A stretch of DNA of 64,000 nt, taken from contig BRXU01000038.1 of NCBI GenBank assembly GCA_030267565.1, positions 186,001 through 250,000 on the forward strand. Direction: 5' to 3'. The notes below the pieces were generated by a model. That model was not told where the DNA came from. It did no database searches and was given only the letters and a program-made list of their open reading frames with translations. The DNA is from Pleodorina starrii. Taxonomy: Eukaryota > Chlorophyta > Chlorophyceae > Chlamydomonadales > Volvocaceae. Numbering within the stretch: the first letter of the stretch is position 1; each line of letters begins with the position of its first letter. Positions 33,945-45,757 of this stretch are shown here, piece by piece. The translations under genes were made by a program, and so were the position numbers.

Positions 33945-36000
33945 GCGGACGGACGGACGGACGGACGGACGGGCGGACGGACGGACGGCAGAGTCTGGCG
34001 GGAGGCGGGAGGAAGGGAGGGAGGTACACGAGAGCCGTCTACTTCCTACGTTCCTGTTCCACTACGTTCCGCTACGTTTTTGTTCCAGCGGCGGCGGCGG
34101 CGGTGGCGGAGGCTGCCAGGTGGCTGGTGTGTCCCGTCCCGACCCACGCTTCAAGCCCTGTGGCGGCTGCCTGGTTGGCTGACCGACGGCGGTGGTGGTG
34201 GCGGCGGTGGGCGCTGGCGGGGCTCACGCCTTTGGGCCACTTCAACAAAATAAGCGGCGAAATACGAGTGCCCTTACCGAGGGGGGAAATACTCGGCGAT
34301 ATGTAGGGGTGGGAGGAGAGAGGGGACCGGGTTTGGCCCTGTTATAAGAGTGGTTTCGGTTTCGGAGGAGGAGCGAATGTGTTACGGCGGTTTGGGGCCC
34401 TCGGCTGGCAGATGCGGGTACTGCATTGGCTGGAGGAGGAGGGGCTGGGGAGCTGAGGGACAGGGGCAAAGGCAGAGGTAGGGGGAGGGGGCACAACGGG
34501 TGAGATGCCGGGAGCCGGGGGCGGGAGAGGAAGAGGGAGGGGGAGGGGGAGGGGGAGGGAGGGAGGGACGTGGTACTCGGTTGACCGGGGACTGGGGGAC
34601 TGGGAGCTGTGGGCGGCGAGAGGGAAGGGTGGGGCAGCGGCCGGAAACGGTCGGTCTGCATGATTGCTTGCTTGTGTGTGTGTTCGTGTGTTTGCACTTT
34701 GGACTCTTTACGGACCGAGCGAATGGTCTTGCATCATGGGATGGGGGTGGGATGTGGCGGGTCTGTGTCCCACCTTGCGGGGTTCGGGACGGAGGGTTTT
34801 TCGGGGGCGTATGGGGCCACTGCCTACCTTGCCTGCCCATACCCTTGCTGCTCTGACCTGTGCTGCCATTGTGGTGAGCTGGACTGAACAGGGGCCATAG
34901 GAAGGAAAGGGCCCCCGGGGCAGATACGGTACGCGCAAGGGGGCGACATACATTGGGGGGCAGGGGACTCGTTTCACACGCGAGACTTTTGTGCGGCAGC
35001 CCGGTGCGGTGTATACGCGTTTCTCTTTCACGTGGGCCGCTGGCTAGGACGTCGAGCAAGGGGGGAGGAGGGAAGCGGGGGATCGCGGCGCCAACAGCTT
35101 TGCAACGTCTTGTTGTTGGTTACAGTGCTGCGATGGCGGCACGGCAAGGGAGGAGGAGGAGGATGCAGTGCGTCGTCATCTCGGTTTGGCGTATGGTTTC
35201 TTTGTCAGCGCCGCCGTCCTGCCGTGCTGATACCGGTATTGCGACAGGACGGCGGACGGCGGGAGGACAGCTCCGCCTCGCACTCGCAATATCAACGGAG
35301 GATGGCGGACGGAGGAGTAGCTACGGGGGCGGGAGGAGGGGGCCGAACCTGGCGTCCGGTGGCCCATTGTCGTGGACCCTATGTTCTCTTTCTATCTATC
35401 TATCTCTATCTCTCTATCTCGGGGGCATTCCGGGGACTTTCCGGTGAGTCCAGGGAGGCTAAAGAGGGGGGAAAGAGGAGGAGGATGTGTGGGCAACACG
35501 CTGGCGTTTTGCAAAACAGGTCAGGCAGACGGGCAGGTAGGACCATTTCACAGAGGGGAAGAGGGAAGACTGCTCTGGACATCGATGGAATCCTCGGACC
35601 CGTATCTGGCACATACACACACACGCTTGCGAGGTTTAGGTTCAAACGGGCCTCGGCTAGCGGGCAGCACGACAGATTGCGGTTTAGTGAAGCTTTGCAG
35701 CGAGTGCTGTAGAATCGATAAAGCGGCAAGCCGTTCACCGATTCAGCAGCAGCTGAGCCACGGCAGCAGCAGTTGCAATAGCCTGATGTCGGGGAGAAGG
35801 GTGGTGAGCGGGGGGGATCCTCGATATCTACTTTCCTCGTGCACATGCTTTTTGGCACTAGGGTTTGTAAGTGGCCAAAGGCAGGAGGGAGGGTGCAGCC
35901 GGTGTGGCAGCGGCGGGGGATAGGGGAGGCGGGGAAATGTGGGGAGCGGCTTGTTGTTCTCCGGTTTTGGTGGTCGTTTCCAGCACTCGGCCTGGGTCCC
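33945..36000 (+). other. ABCE1 3' UTR and downstream flank
   Basis: It opens with a GGAC tandem run (33945-33988). TATC microsatellite units are at 35393-35420. TGTAA at 35866 is the first such motif I find after the stop, so the true 3' end is unclear. No conserved coding segment is seen. Confidence 0.4.
35445..35612 (+). repeat. Dispersed repeat, copy A
   Basis: It aligns along most of its length with 50411-50590. Shared blocks include GTGGGCAACACGC, TTTGCAAAACAGG, GGACCATTTCAC, and GACATC. The function is unknown. Confidence 0.7.
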
Positions 36001-36235
36001 AAGGTTACCATGGTTGCAATGGGTCCCATACATTCCAACGGGTCCCCGTTGTCCCACGGATCCCATGGGGTCCCACAGGTCCCATGAGTTCTATGGGTCC
36101 CATAGGCCCCCACGAGTCTCATGGGCCCCATGGTTCACATGAGTGCCACGGGTGATGTGGATACCATGGGTCCTACAGGTTGCATTTGGCCCATGGAACC
36201 CGTGGGACCCATGGGACCCGTAGACCCGTGGGACG
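36001..36235 (+). repeat. Degenerate CCCATGGGTC-type repeats
   Basis: Irregular copies of GGTCCCATGGGTC-like motifs lead into the regular 19-bp array. They look like decayed or ancestral satellite units. Confidence 0.6.
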
Positions 36236-36535
36236 GGCCCATGGGTCGAGCCTGGGCCCATAGGTCGAGCCTGGGCCCATAGGTCGAGCCTGGGCCCATG
36301 GGTCGAGCCTGGGCCCATGGGTCGAGCCTGGGCCCATGGGCCGAGCCTGGGCCCATGGGTCGAGCCTGGGCCCATGGGTCGAGGCTGGGCTCATGGGTCG
36401 AGGCCGGGCTCATGGGTCGAGGCTGGGCCCATGGGTCGAGGCTGGGCCCATGGGTCGAGGCCGGGCTCATGGGTCGAGGCTGGGCCCATGGGTCGAGGCT
36501 GGGCCCATGGGTCGAGGCTGGGCCCATGGGCCGTG
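36236..36535 (+). repeat. 19-bp satellite, array 1
   Basis: About 15 copies of GGGCCCATGGGTCGAGCCT and variants. Each unit contains two overlapping palindromes (GGGCCC and CCCATGGG). The same unit, inverted, forms the larger array at 49029-50397. Confidence 0.95.
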
Positions 36536-38289
36536 GCAGGGCCAGCGGCGGGCCAGTGGACCGAAGATGCTTCGATAAAATATGGACGACAAACACTTGC
36601 CAGGTGCACCGATCGAACCCCATCGGCAGCGCAGTTCGCTCGCCCTCTTAACATACGCTTCCGGTTGTCAGGAGCACAGGAGGGACAAAGCGGATGGTAG
36701 GGTACATAGGAGACAACGGCCTGGTACTCGAGGCCGTCTACCTGCCTGTCAGTCTGGGGATCCGAAGTCCGAAGTCCGGGAAGCCGAGACCAACGACTTA
36801 TTATATCGTTATATGGTTTGTGGCAACAAATATCCTTAGCAACGAGGCCACAAAACATCTTCTCAGCGCGCCTATCCGCCGGATCTGGCCGGATCGTCCA
36901 AAGTCTGGCATCGGAGCGCTCTGCTGGGGCCCTGCAAATCCATTGGCCAGCTCGTACAAAGCTACACTGAACACAATGTATCATGTACTTAGGCAGGCCT
37001 AATATATTCTCCATCCATAGTCACATAAGCACGCCTTCTCGTGATCGCGGCTGCGCGCTCTGCGCATCACCGCGCCGCGAATGATGGCAGCTGGCTCAGC
37101 AGCCGTCCGGAAATCCTTTTTGCTGAATTTTTGGGCGGGGCCCCAGCGCGAAGCGCCCGGGGGCCCCGCCCTGTAGGATTGCCCACGTCCGTGTGGCCTG
37201 TGAACTGTGAACTGTGGAGTCCTAACCAAAGTGCAGAATCTCGGCCAACGGAAATACTGCATAAGTAAAAGATTACATTCTTTATTGCACGGTAAATTTA
37301 TTGTAGGAACCCAACATCGCATGAGTAAAAACTTAGCCCCTGGAGCCCGTATTGTGGAGGTCAATGCATCAATAAAAAAAGCAGTTTGGAACAGTTCTAT
37401 GAGAGCTGATTTGGTTCGATGTCTTGCCATGCATCATATGCAGGAATCCGTTTCCGTGTGTCAGAGCCGTTGGGCCAGGCTGGGGGTGAGGGGCTGCCGC
37501 CCCCCTCCCCCAGACCCCCTTCCCCCCGCTGGTGGGGGGCGGGGGGCTGTCGCCCCCCATCCCCCCACACCCCCCTTCCCCCCGGGCCGTCCGCATAGCA
37601 GTGTCGTAACGTCGACGACGTCTTCAAAGGCAGCCATGGGGACGGTATTGCTTCGTGCCTGTGGATGGCTCTGCTATTGCCACTTAAGAAAATCATTGTT
37701 GCATTAGCAGATCATGTTGTCAACTCGCGGACACTTCTGTAGTTGCCGAACTATCGTTGCAGATGAGGAGTATCGGAACGGCAAAATCGACGGGATCCTT
37801 TCGTCTCCAATATTCACCAATATAGCGACGTGCTTAGGCCGGTCGCCCAACAACCAGCTCCTTGCCACTTTTGTTTTATTGTATGTTACCGTTACCGATT
37901 TTGGTTTCTGAAACCAAAAGAGGTTTGTGTCCCCGGGAACGGCCGTACGTCCGTATGCATGGGCCCCAATACAGCAGTAAAAGGCTATAATAGGCAGTAC
38001 CAGAAATGTACACACGCAACGCGCAATTGCTTTGGGCGTGCGCACTGCAAACTTACAATTGCCGTGAAGGAGGCGGAACAGGATGATGAACGGATTGCAC
38101 CAAAACAAAGCCGGGAAACGCAAGGCTGGGCTACATATTGGTCCAAAAGACGGAATATGCATATTTGTTTGGACATCGTCTTCTAAAACAACACACATTC
38201 AAATTCACAATTACATTCAACGGTTAGGACGTGGCGAAATCGCATGGATGTGTCAAATCGTTATACGTTCAGTCGTCCAACCATGATGT
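36536..38289. other. Unassigned region with lower GC
   Basis: Base composition drops compared with the left arm. It holds one strong GC hairpin (37133-37171) and a C/G-cluster tract with inverted GC blocks (37494-37590). Small open frames occur on both strands but none resembles a known family to me. Confidence 0.4.
37133..37171. repeat. GC-rich hairpin
   Basis: A 12-bp perfect stem (GGGCGGGGCCCC with GGGGCCCCGCCC) encloses a second stem, GCGC-GAA-GCGC. Confidence 0.8.
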
Positions 38290-39875
38290 AGCCGGGGTGA
38301 CCCTGCCGTAGAATGGGGTAATTCGTGCAGGGGGGAATTTGCGCAAATTCGCACAACTTCACACGAATTCGATATATTCAATTCTGTTCCATTGCCAATA
38401 TACTTACGTTCTACTTAAATCATTTTCAATGTTGTAAATAGCTCCTAAGATTTCAGCAACTTTAGGCGCCGCTCGCACACAAAGTTCCGTCTTGACAGCC
38501 CTCAGAATTTGCCACTAACATTATTTATTATAGGCAGCATGATCGCATTGAGCGAGGTTTCCGGCTATAGCGCGAAATCTGAACTCCTGACAGACATGTC
38601 AAAATGCCTTGTTTCTAAGGGTTCCCTAGCGTCATTCTGTGAAACAACAACTTATTCTCAGCCAAGAATCAAAGAGTTTGAGCGCTAGATCAACAGTGGG
38701 GTTCGGCGCCTCCACACGCAGGAGCGCCTGCACGCAGACCCGGAGCGCCTGCACAGCCCCCTCGCCGTTGCAACCCTTCCGCGCTGCAGCAGCTGTCCGG
38801 CCCCCTCCCCGATCTCCTGCACTTCCGGGGCGGCGCACCGTCCGCAGGAGACGGTGCCGCGCTGCAGCAGCTGTCCGGCCCCCTCTGCGCTGCAGCTGCT
38901 GCTCTCCTGCACTGCCGGGGCGGCGCACCGTCCGCAGGAGACGGTGCCGCGCTGCAGCAGCTGTCCGGCCCCCTCTGTGCTGCAGCTGCTGCTCTCCTGC
39001 ACTGCCGGGGCGGCGCACCGTCCGCAGGAGACGGTGCCGCGCTGCAGCAGCTGTCCGGCCCCCTCTGTGCTGCAGCTGCTGCTCTCCTGCACTGCCGGGG
39101 CGGCGCACCGTCCGCAGGAGACGGTGCCGCGCTGCAGCAGCTGTCCGGCCCCCTCTGTGCTGCAGCTGCTGCTCTCCTGCACTGCCGGGGCGGCGCACCG
39201 TCCGCAGGAGACGGTGCCGCGCTGCAGCAGCTGTCCGGCCCCCTCTGCGCTGCAGCTGCTGCTCTCCTGCACTGCCGGGGCGGCGCACCGTCCGCAGGAG
39301 ACGGTGCCGCGCTGCAGCAGCTGTCCGGCCCCCTCTGTGCTGCAGCTGCTGCTCTCCTGCACTGCCGGGGCGGCGCACCGTCCGCAGGAGACGGTGCCAC
39401 CCCGGCTGGCAAATTGCGCAAATTATGGGGTGATCCAAAGACCGTTAATTACCTAGAATGGGGAATCACTGTTGATCTAGCGCTCAAACTCTTTGATTCT
39501 TGGCTGAGAATAAGTTGTTGTTTCACAGAATGACGCTAGGGAACCCTTAGAAACAAGGCATTTTGACATGTCTGTCAGGAGTTCAGATTTCGCGCTATAG
39601 CCGGAAACCTCGCTCAATGCGATCATGCTGCCTATAATAAATAATGTTAGTGGCAAATTCTGAGGGCTGTCAAGACGGAACTTTGTGTGCGAGCGGCGCC
39701 TAAAGTTGCTGAAATCTTAGGAGCTATTTACAACATTGAAAATGATTTAAGTAGAACGTAAGTATATTGGCAATGGAACAGAATTGAATATATCGAATTC
39801 GTGTGAAGTTGTGCGAATTTGCGCAAATTCCCCCCTGCACGAATTACCCCATTCTACGGCAGGGTCACCCCGGCT
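38290..39875. mobile_element. Non-autonomous element with perfect 409-bp terminal inverted repeats
   Basis: Arms 38290-38698 and 39467-39875 are reverse complements with no mismatch that I can find by eye. The outer end is AGCCGGGGTGACCCTGCCGT. The 768-bp centre is dominated by a 90-bp tandem repeat. No transposase frame is present and no clear target duplication is seen beside the ends, so the superfamily is not assigned. Identical arms suggest recent insertion or gene conversion. Confidence 0.88.
38851..39400. repeat. 90-bp tandem repeat at the centre of the inverted-repeat element
   Basis: Six full units start at 38851, 38941, 39031, 39121, 39211 and 39301. Each carries GACGGTGCCGCGCTGCAGCA and a CTGCAGCTGCTG palindrome. 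Because 90 is a multiple of three, open frames run through it on both strands; they are not evidence of a gene. Confidence 0.93.
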
Positions 39876-41352
39876 GTCTCCCCTCCCGGCTCCCCCTGAC
39901 GGTTTCGGCGGGAGTGTTCCGCGGGCGCCTGTGTCCTGCCCTCTGTTTGCTTTGTCCTTGCTTGCCGTGTGTGTGCTTGTCTTCGTCGGGGCGGCGGCGG
40001 CGACATGGTGTTGCGAAGTGATCTGCTATGTGGCTGCTCTAACGTTTCTGGTTTGTCGGCGCGATTAGTGCCGGTCTATCGGCTCGGTGGCAGGCGTCCT
40101 GAGGACGCTCTCTTGTTTTTCTGGTTTCGTTCTTCGTGCGTCTAGACCTCTTGCGGGCCCTGTGCTTCTGGGCCTCTCTTTTCTGCTTTTTCCCACTTTG
40201 CGTGATGTGCGGGCTTGGTGCTGGTGGGCCTTGGAGGCTTGGTTTTCGGCACCCCTCCGTGGGTGCCCCTGGGGTAGGATGAACAGTCCGTCTAGCATGT
40301 ACGGCTAGCAACCGATCTGAACCTCGGTTCCCCTTGTAATCCTTGCATTCTAACAGTAGCTTAGTCTCGAAGGAGCGAAGCGATCGTAGAGACTGAGCTA
40401 GGTTTGTTACGACGTCGTACAGCTGACCGAAGCTTTACCTTCGGTTCTCGCTGCGTTCAGGCATTCTGCCTTCACTTCACGAGAGCACTCACATCGCTGT
40501 GAGTCACCTAGTTTCCCGCCCCGCCCGAGCCTCCCTGGCTCGCGCTCCCGCCCCTTTTTGTGCCGTGCAGGCCGCCCGCTGGAGTCCTTTCGTGGCAGCG
40601 CTTGGGCCCCTGGTGATGGCCCCGCGCCCGTGGTGGCTGGCGTTTGCTGGTGGAGCTCGCCGCCGGGTCGTGTGTGTGCGGTGCTTGAGGGATGTCGGTT
40701 GGACAGACGGCCGTGCTCGCGGACCGGGACCAGCCCTCCGCTCACGGGGCCGTGGGCGGCAAGGGGCCAGCCCTCCGCCGGATGGGTGTTGGGTTTCGGG
40801 CTGACTTGTGTGTCGCTAGTGTCGTTGTGTTGTGCCGGCCGGGGCGGCGGTGGGGTTTTTTGGCCTTGTGGTGCCCCTGTTCCCGCTTTTCCCCACCGCG
40901 TTTGTCCTGTGCTGGTTCTCGTTGCGGGAATCATAGGGGTTGCTGGCGCGCTCCTTTTGGTGCTTGCTCGTGGACGGGTTTTTCGGCCTGGTTGGCGGTG
41001 TTTCGGTTGTCTGCGCCCGGAGCTTTGGTTGGGTTGGGGGTTGCCTCGGTTGCCGCGGCTCGTCCCGTCGCCCCCGGGCGGCCTGTTCGGCTGGCTGGCC
41101 GTCTAGTCTGTTTGCCCGCGCGCCGGTGGCGTCGGCCGCGCGTTTTTCGCTTGTGCGCTCCGGGCTGGTGTTTGTTTTGGCGCTCCGCGCTTTGGCGCTC
41201 CGCGCTTTGTGCTGTGCTCTCGCTGCAGTGTAAAGGTCCTCGTCAATTGCCCCTTCCCCGTTGATCGGCGGGTCGCTTCCTCGTTAGCCGATGGCCGGCT
41301 TCGCTATATAGCTGAGGGCAGCTACAAGGAACAAACCAGGACGATCTTCTGC
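39876..41352 (+). mobile_element. Probable retroelement-derived sequence with a 3'-end-like module
   Basis: It contains GTGCCCCTGGGGTAGGATGA at 40261-40281, followed by a CTAGC..GCTAG hairpin and CCCCTTGTAATC, a module repeated at 42163, 42354 and 43459. TGTAA near the end is the usual algal poly(A) signal, so this looks like a retroelement 3' end. No reverse transcriptase is recognisable. Confidence 0.45.
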
Positions 41353-42254
41353 GGTGGACGATCTTCTGCTCGCTGGGCTTCTGGTGCTCCGCTCGTCGCC
41401 TGTGGAGCTTCGTCGTCTGCATGTACTTCTGCAAGCTGTTGGGGCCCAGCTTCCGCGGCCGCCGGGGCGGCCGTTGTAGGAGCGCTTGCGATGATGATGC
41501 TTCGGGATGGCGGCGCACGGCTCGCCGGCTGCCTATGTTGGGCAGCAGGCTAGTTCGCAATCGTTTGGATTTGCCTTCTCGCTCGGACAGCGGGCGGCGT
41601 CGCTGATGCTCGGGTTGCGTCTAGAACGCGTGGTAGGAGGGTCCGCCCGTGCGGCCTTCTTTTTTGCAGCCCGTGCTGCCGCGTCCCACTAGGGGGCGCT
41701 CGTTTTAAAACAGGATTCGAGATTACAAGGGCCCGACGATTCTGTCAGATCGCGCTGTCATGGTGCGACTCGGGGTGCTGATTTGGCTGCACCCTTGCGA
41801 TGAACCAGGAGCTTGGTAAACGCTACCTGTCCAGGTGCTCGGTTGGGAGCTACTTGTGTGTTGTTTTCCAGGAGCATGGTCGGCGCTTCCTGTCCAGGTG
41901 CTCGGTTGGGAGCTACTTACGTGTTGTTTTCCAGGGGCAGGGTCGGCGCTTCCTGTCCAGGAGCTCGGTTGGGAGCTACTTGTGTGTTGTTTTCCAGGGG
42001 CATGGTCGGCGCTTCCTGTCCAGGTACTCGGTTGGGAGCTACTTGCGTGGTGTTCTCCAGGAGCATGGTCGGCGCTCCTTGACTCTTTCACGCTTCGTGC
42101 GTCGTGCGGGCTTGGTGCTGGTGGGCCTTGGTGGCTTTGCTGTTGGCATCCCTTTGCGGGTGCCCCTGGGGTAGGATGGACAGTCTGTCTAGCCTGTACG
42201 GCTAGCGACCGGTGTGAAAACCGGTCCCCCTTGTAATCGTCGATTCCTAACCAG
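41353..42254 (+). repeat. Segmental duplication, copy 1
   Basis: It aligns with 42582-43553 almost base for base over most of its length, at an offset of 1229 bp. It includes 63-bp tandem repeats (41811-42072) and the 3'-end-like module. Copy 1 has fewer 63-bp units than copy 2. Confidence 0.9.
41811..42072 (+). repeat. 63-bp tandem repeat
   Basis: Four units with CTGTCCAGGTGCTCGGTTGG, GAGCTACTTGCGTG and TTTTCCAGG. The period is 63 bp (41881, 41944, 42007). It translates as 21-residue repeats without a stop, which I regard as incidental. Confidence 0.92.
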
Positions 42255-42448
42255 GAGCATGGTCGGCGCTCCTTGACTCTTTCATGCTTCGTGCGTCGTG
42301 CGGGCTTGGTGCTGGCGGGCCTTGGTGGCTTTGCTGTTGGCATCCCTTTGCGGGTGCCCCTGGGGTAGGATGGACAGTCTGTCTAGCCTGTACGGCTAGC
42401 GACCGGTGTGAAAACCGGTCCCCCTTGTAATCGTCGATTCCTAACCAG
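42061..42448 (+). repeat. 194-bp tandem duplication of the 3'-end module
   Basis: Two adjacent copies (42061-42254, 42255-42448) run from GAGCATGGTCGGCGCTCCTT to ATTCCTAACCAGG. They are nearly identical. The second copy is joined directly to the end of the first. Confidence 0.88.
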
Positions 42449-42581
42449 GGATTCTGGGTGGGATGGGCGATTCGCAGCGACCGCGGCTTTCGGGCCGTTC
42501 AGCCTGCCAGTTGGCTTCTCGTTGAGGAGTTGATTCGGCGTTTTCTCTCTGTCTCCGGTTGGTCGGCATCTCCGATTCGAT

Positions 42582-43553
42582 GGTGGACGATCTTCTGCTC
42601 GCTGGGCTTCTGGTGCTCCGCTCGTCGCCTGTGGAGCTTCGTCGTCTGCATGTACTTCTGCAAGCTGTTGGGGCCCAGCTTCCGCGGCCGCCGGGGCGGC
42701 CGTTGTAGGAGCGCTTGCGATGATGATGCTTCGGGATGGCGGCGCACGGCTCGCCGGCTGCCTATGTTGGGCAGCAGGCTAGTTCGCACTCGTTTGGATT
42801 TGCCTTCTCGCTCGGACAGTGGGTTGCGTCGTTGACGCTCGGGTTGCGTCTAGAACGCGTGGTAGGAGGGTCCGCCCGTGCGGCCTTCTTTTTGCAGCCC
42901 GTGCTGCCGCGTCCCACTAGGGGGCGCTCGTTATAAAACAGGATTCGAGGTTACAAGGGCCCGACGTTTCTGTCAGATCGCGCTGTCATGGTGCGACTCG
43001 GGGTGCTGATTTGGCTGCACCCTTGCGATGAACCAGGAGCTTGGTAGACGCTACCTGTCCAGGTGCTCGGTTGGGAGCTACTTGTGTGTTGTTTTCCAGG
43101 AGCATGGTCGGCGCTTCCTGTCCAGGTGCTCGGTTGGGAGCTACTTGCGTGTTGTTTTCCAGGGGCATGGTCGGCGCTTCCTGTCCAGGTGCTCGGTTGG
43201 GAGCTACTTGCGTGTTGCTTTCCAGGAGCATGGTCGGCGCTTCCTGTTCAGGTGCTCGGTTGGGAGCTACTTGCGTGTTGTTTTCCAGGGGCATGGTCGG
43301 CGCTTCCTGTCCAGGTGCTCGGTTGGGAGCTACTTGCGTGTTGCTTTCCAGGAGCATGGTCGGCGCTCCTTGTTTCTGACTCTTTCACGCTTCGTGCGTC
43401 GTGCAGGCTTGGTGCTGGTGGGCCTTAGTGGCTTTGCTTTTGGCGCCCCTTTGTGAGTGCCCCTGGGGTAGGATGAACCGTCTGTCTAGCCTGTACGGCT
43501 AGCGACCGGTGTGAAAACCGGTCCCCCTTGTAAATTCCGCATCCTAACCAGTT
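42582..43553 (+). repeat. Segmental duplication, copy 2
   Basis: Second copy of 41353-42254. The 63-bp array here (43032-43370) has five to six units. It ends in the same module with the GACCGGT..ACCGGTC hairpin and CCCCTTGTAA. Confidence 0.9.
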
Positions 43554-45260
43554 TGGCAGTCTCCATGGACCGAGGCCGAGGTCAAACCAAGGCCTCTCGG
43601 CCTATAATTAATTCCAGAAGATTCATCGTTCCTCAAAGTGGATTTCTGACATGACGGCGTGAAATGAATCTTCGTTTCGGCGACCAACTAAGTTTGCATT
43701 GCGAACATTCTTCCCGCGACCACATCACAGCAGCTCTGCTAGCCGGTCCGATCGTCTTGAAGCATATTACTATTACAAAGGTTGCAAGGAGCAAACCATG
43801 AGGGGCAAACTGCTGGTTGTTGGACGCCAAGCCGCCAATGCACGCATGCATGATGCAGCGGTCTTCTGCGGGCCGCCCAACAAGTCCAGTCAGCAACCTA
43901 GGGGATGGACTTCTACATTCCCTGTCCTAATTTTAAAGCAGTCAAGCCTCCTCTACGGCGAATACCTCAGTAGCGAAGCCTGTGCACTCTCGTCGGCAAC
44001 TGCACGTCGTCGCAACCCTCGCAAACAGTTCCGCTGTCCTTCTATTGGCAAGTCAGCCTGCGTGATGTGTAAATGATACACTCCATGTCTACTGTCAAGT
44101 AACTTCAGCCAATGCGCTGGCCGGAAGAGTTGCACAGTGCCGAGACGGCGCGCGATGCTAAACATGGGTCGGATTGCTGAAGCCGCAGGCATTTCAGGTA
44201 TAAAGCTCTGGCTGCCTATCAGCAGGAATGTCGACACTCTCACAGTTGACGCCCTCGCAGCTCGCTTTGGAAATGCCGTATTTCGGTCGATGCGCACATG
44301 CGCTCATGCACCCGGCGGGATGACGCGCTTCGCGCGGCGCCGGCAGGCCTTGCTAACGACTCGGCTAGCAGGCATTTCGGGAAACAGCACTGGCTGTCTA
44401 TCAGCAGGAATGTCGACACTCTCACACTTCACGCCCTCGCCGCCCTGGCACTCAACTCCACCCGTACGGATTTAGTGGGGCCCCGCCCTTTTTCCGGCTT
44501 CAAGGAAGCCGACACCAACCCCTTGTTGCATAACGGTTGGCGTCTGTGTCGCTGCGTGCTGGCGCGGCCGGCGCGGCTGGCGCGGCCGGCGCGGAGCGGC
44601 GCGGCCGGCGCGGCGTGCCGGCGCTTTTTCGCATCAAGAATCGAAGGTGGGTGCTCCGATATATATATAAATGCTTTGATCATGACATCGAAGGCAAATA
44701 AATCAGCACGCGCAACGAGGGCTGGTTGCTTGGCCGAGGGCAGAGCTGGTTCCACTGTGGTGTCAAGGGCGATGCGAGACCGCCATAACAAAGACTGACT
44801 TGGAAAGCATTCTGGAAATTTTGGTGATGCCCTTTTGCCGAAAGTGAATTTAGATGGCTGTATGTCATGGCCTTGCCGAGAAGGGCCGAGAAATAGGGTC
44901 GCGTCATCGGACAGAGAGCCGTCGCCACAATGGCAGGAGCTAGGGCCTTAGCCGTCCGTTTATTTATTATATAATACATTGTACAAAGACAGTTGACCAT
45001 TATCGCAGCCCACATTTCCGCGGGCCCCGTTCGCGTCGGCCCCCGCCCGCGCCGATATGCTCCCGACCGCACGTTCTACCCTTTTGCGTGGCTTTGCGAG
45101 GCTTTTACTCAGAGCGGGCCCCGGCCGGTTTATTTCGTTACTTGCACCCTGCGCCCCCTGCCTCCGAGCGGGCCCCGGCCGGTTTCGTTCCTAGCAACGG
45201 GCCCTGCCCTCTCTCACAGCCCCCGCAACCCTCCCCCGTTGCACCCCCATGCATGCATCC
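43554..45260. other. Unassigned intergenic region
   Basis: Mixed composition. A roughly 60-bp block with CAGCAGGAATGTCGACACTC is duplicated (about 44212 and 44401). A GGCGCGGCC run lies at 44560-44620 and a GAGCGGGCCCCGGCCGGTTT block is repeated at 45113 and 45166. I see no gene. Confidence 0.5.
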
Positions 45261-45757
45261 AGCAGGGTGGTGACAGTGGCACCGCGATCAAGGGCAACGT
45301 CCTCCGCTTCACAGACTTTGACCACTTCTCGCTGACCAACGTCACGCCGGGCATCGCCAAGATGTGGTTCAATCTCTCTTCCATACATTTCGTCGTACCG
45401 ACCACGCTATGGGTGAGTAGTACGGCATGTACGGCAATGTCCATCTATCCAGCCCGGGGCCACTATACTGCCGAACCCTGCATCGTTGCCCTGCTTGTCG
45501 TCTTGGTTCGGTTGTATAAATTATATTGGGGGCCATGACACGAACGCGGCTCCTGTACGACGTATGTGCGTGCATTGAAAAGGAAAGGAAAGTTTTACGC
45601 TGGACCGTAAGCCCTAGCGTGCATTGATTGATTGCAGCTGCTATGGTGCTTCAACCGCGAATCGGTGGTACTGCGTCTGATGTTCCTGGGTAACGCCAAG
45701 CGCGGAGGGCCCTCAACACCGTCCTGGTCACCGACATTCCGGGGTTAAGCGAGGCAG
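45261..45757 (+). pseudogene. Relic of an OSCA/CSC1-type (ERD4-like) channel gene, two exons
   Basis: Exon 1 (about 45261-45412) ends at a GTGAGT donor and encodes FTDFDHFSLTNVTPG and a hydrophobic segment ending PTTLW. Exon 2 (45638-45757) encodes WCFNRESVVLRLMFLGNAK and, one frame over, LNTVLVTDIPGLSEA before a GTGGGT donor. The order NV-W-membrane segment-LRL-FL-TVLV-IP matches the first part of OSCA/CSC1 proteins, calcium-permeable stretch-gated channels of the plasma membrane. A one-base shift near 45702 disrupts exon 2, and no later exon follows before two palindromic elements. It is therefore called a pseudogene fragment; a sequencing error with remote exons is the alternative. Confidence 0.6.

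Noticed and set aside
35406..36131. A 241-codon minus-strand frame
   Set aside because: It runs through the dispersed repeat and degenerate satellite. Its weak similarity to the frame at 50.4-50.6 kb follows from the shared DNA repeat.
38632..39456. Ala/Arg/Cys-rich frames of 200-268 codons over the inverted-repeat element
   Set aside because: The 90-bp unit is a multiple of three, so open frames on both strands are expected by chance. No known domain is visible.
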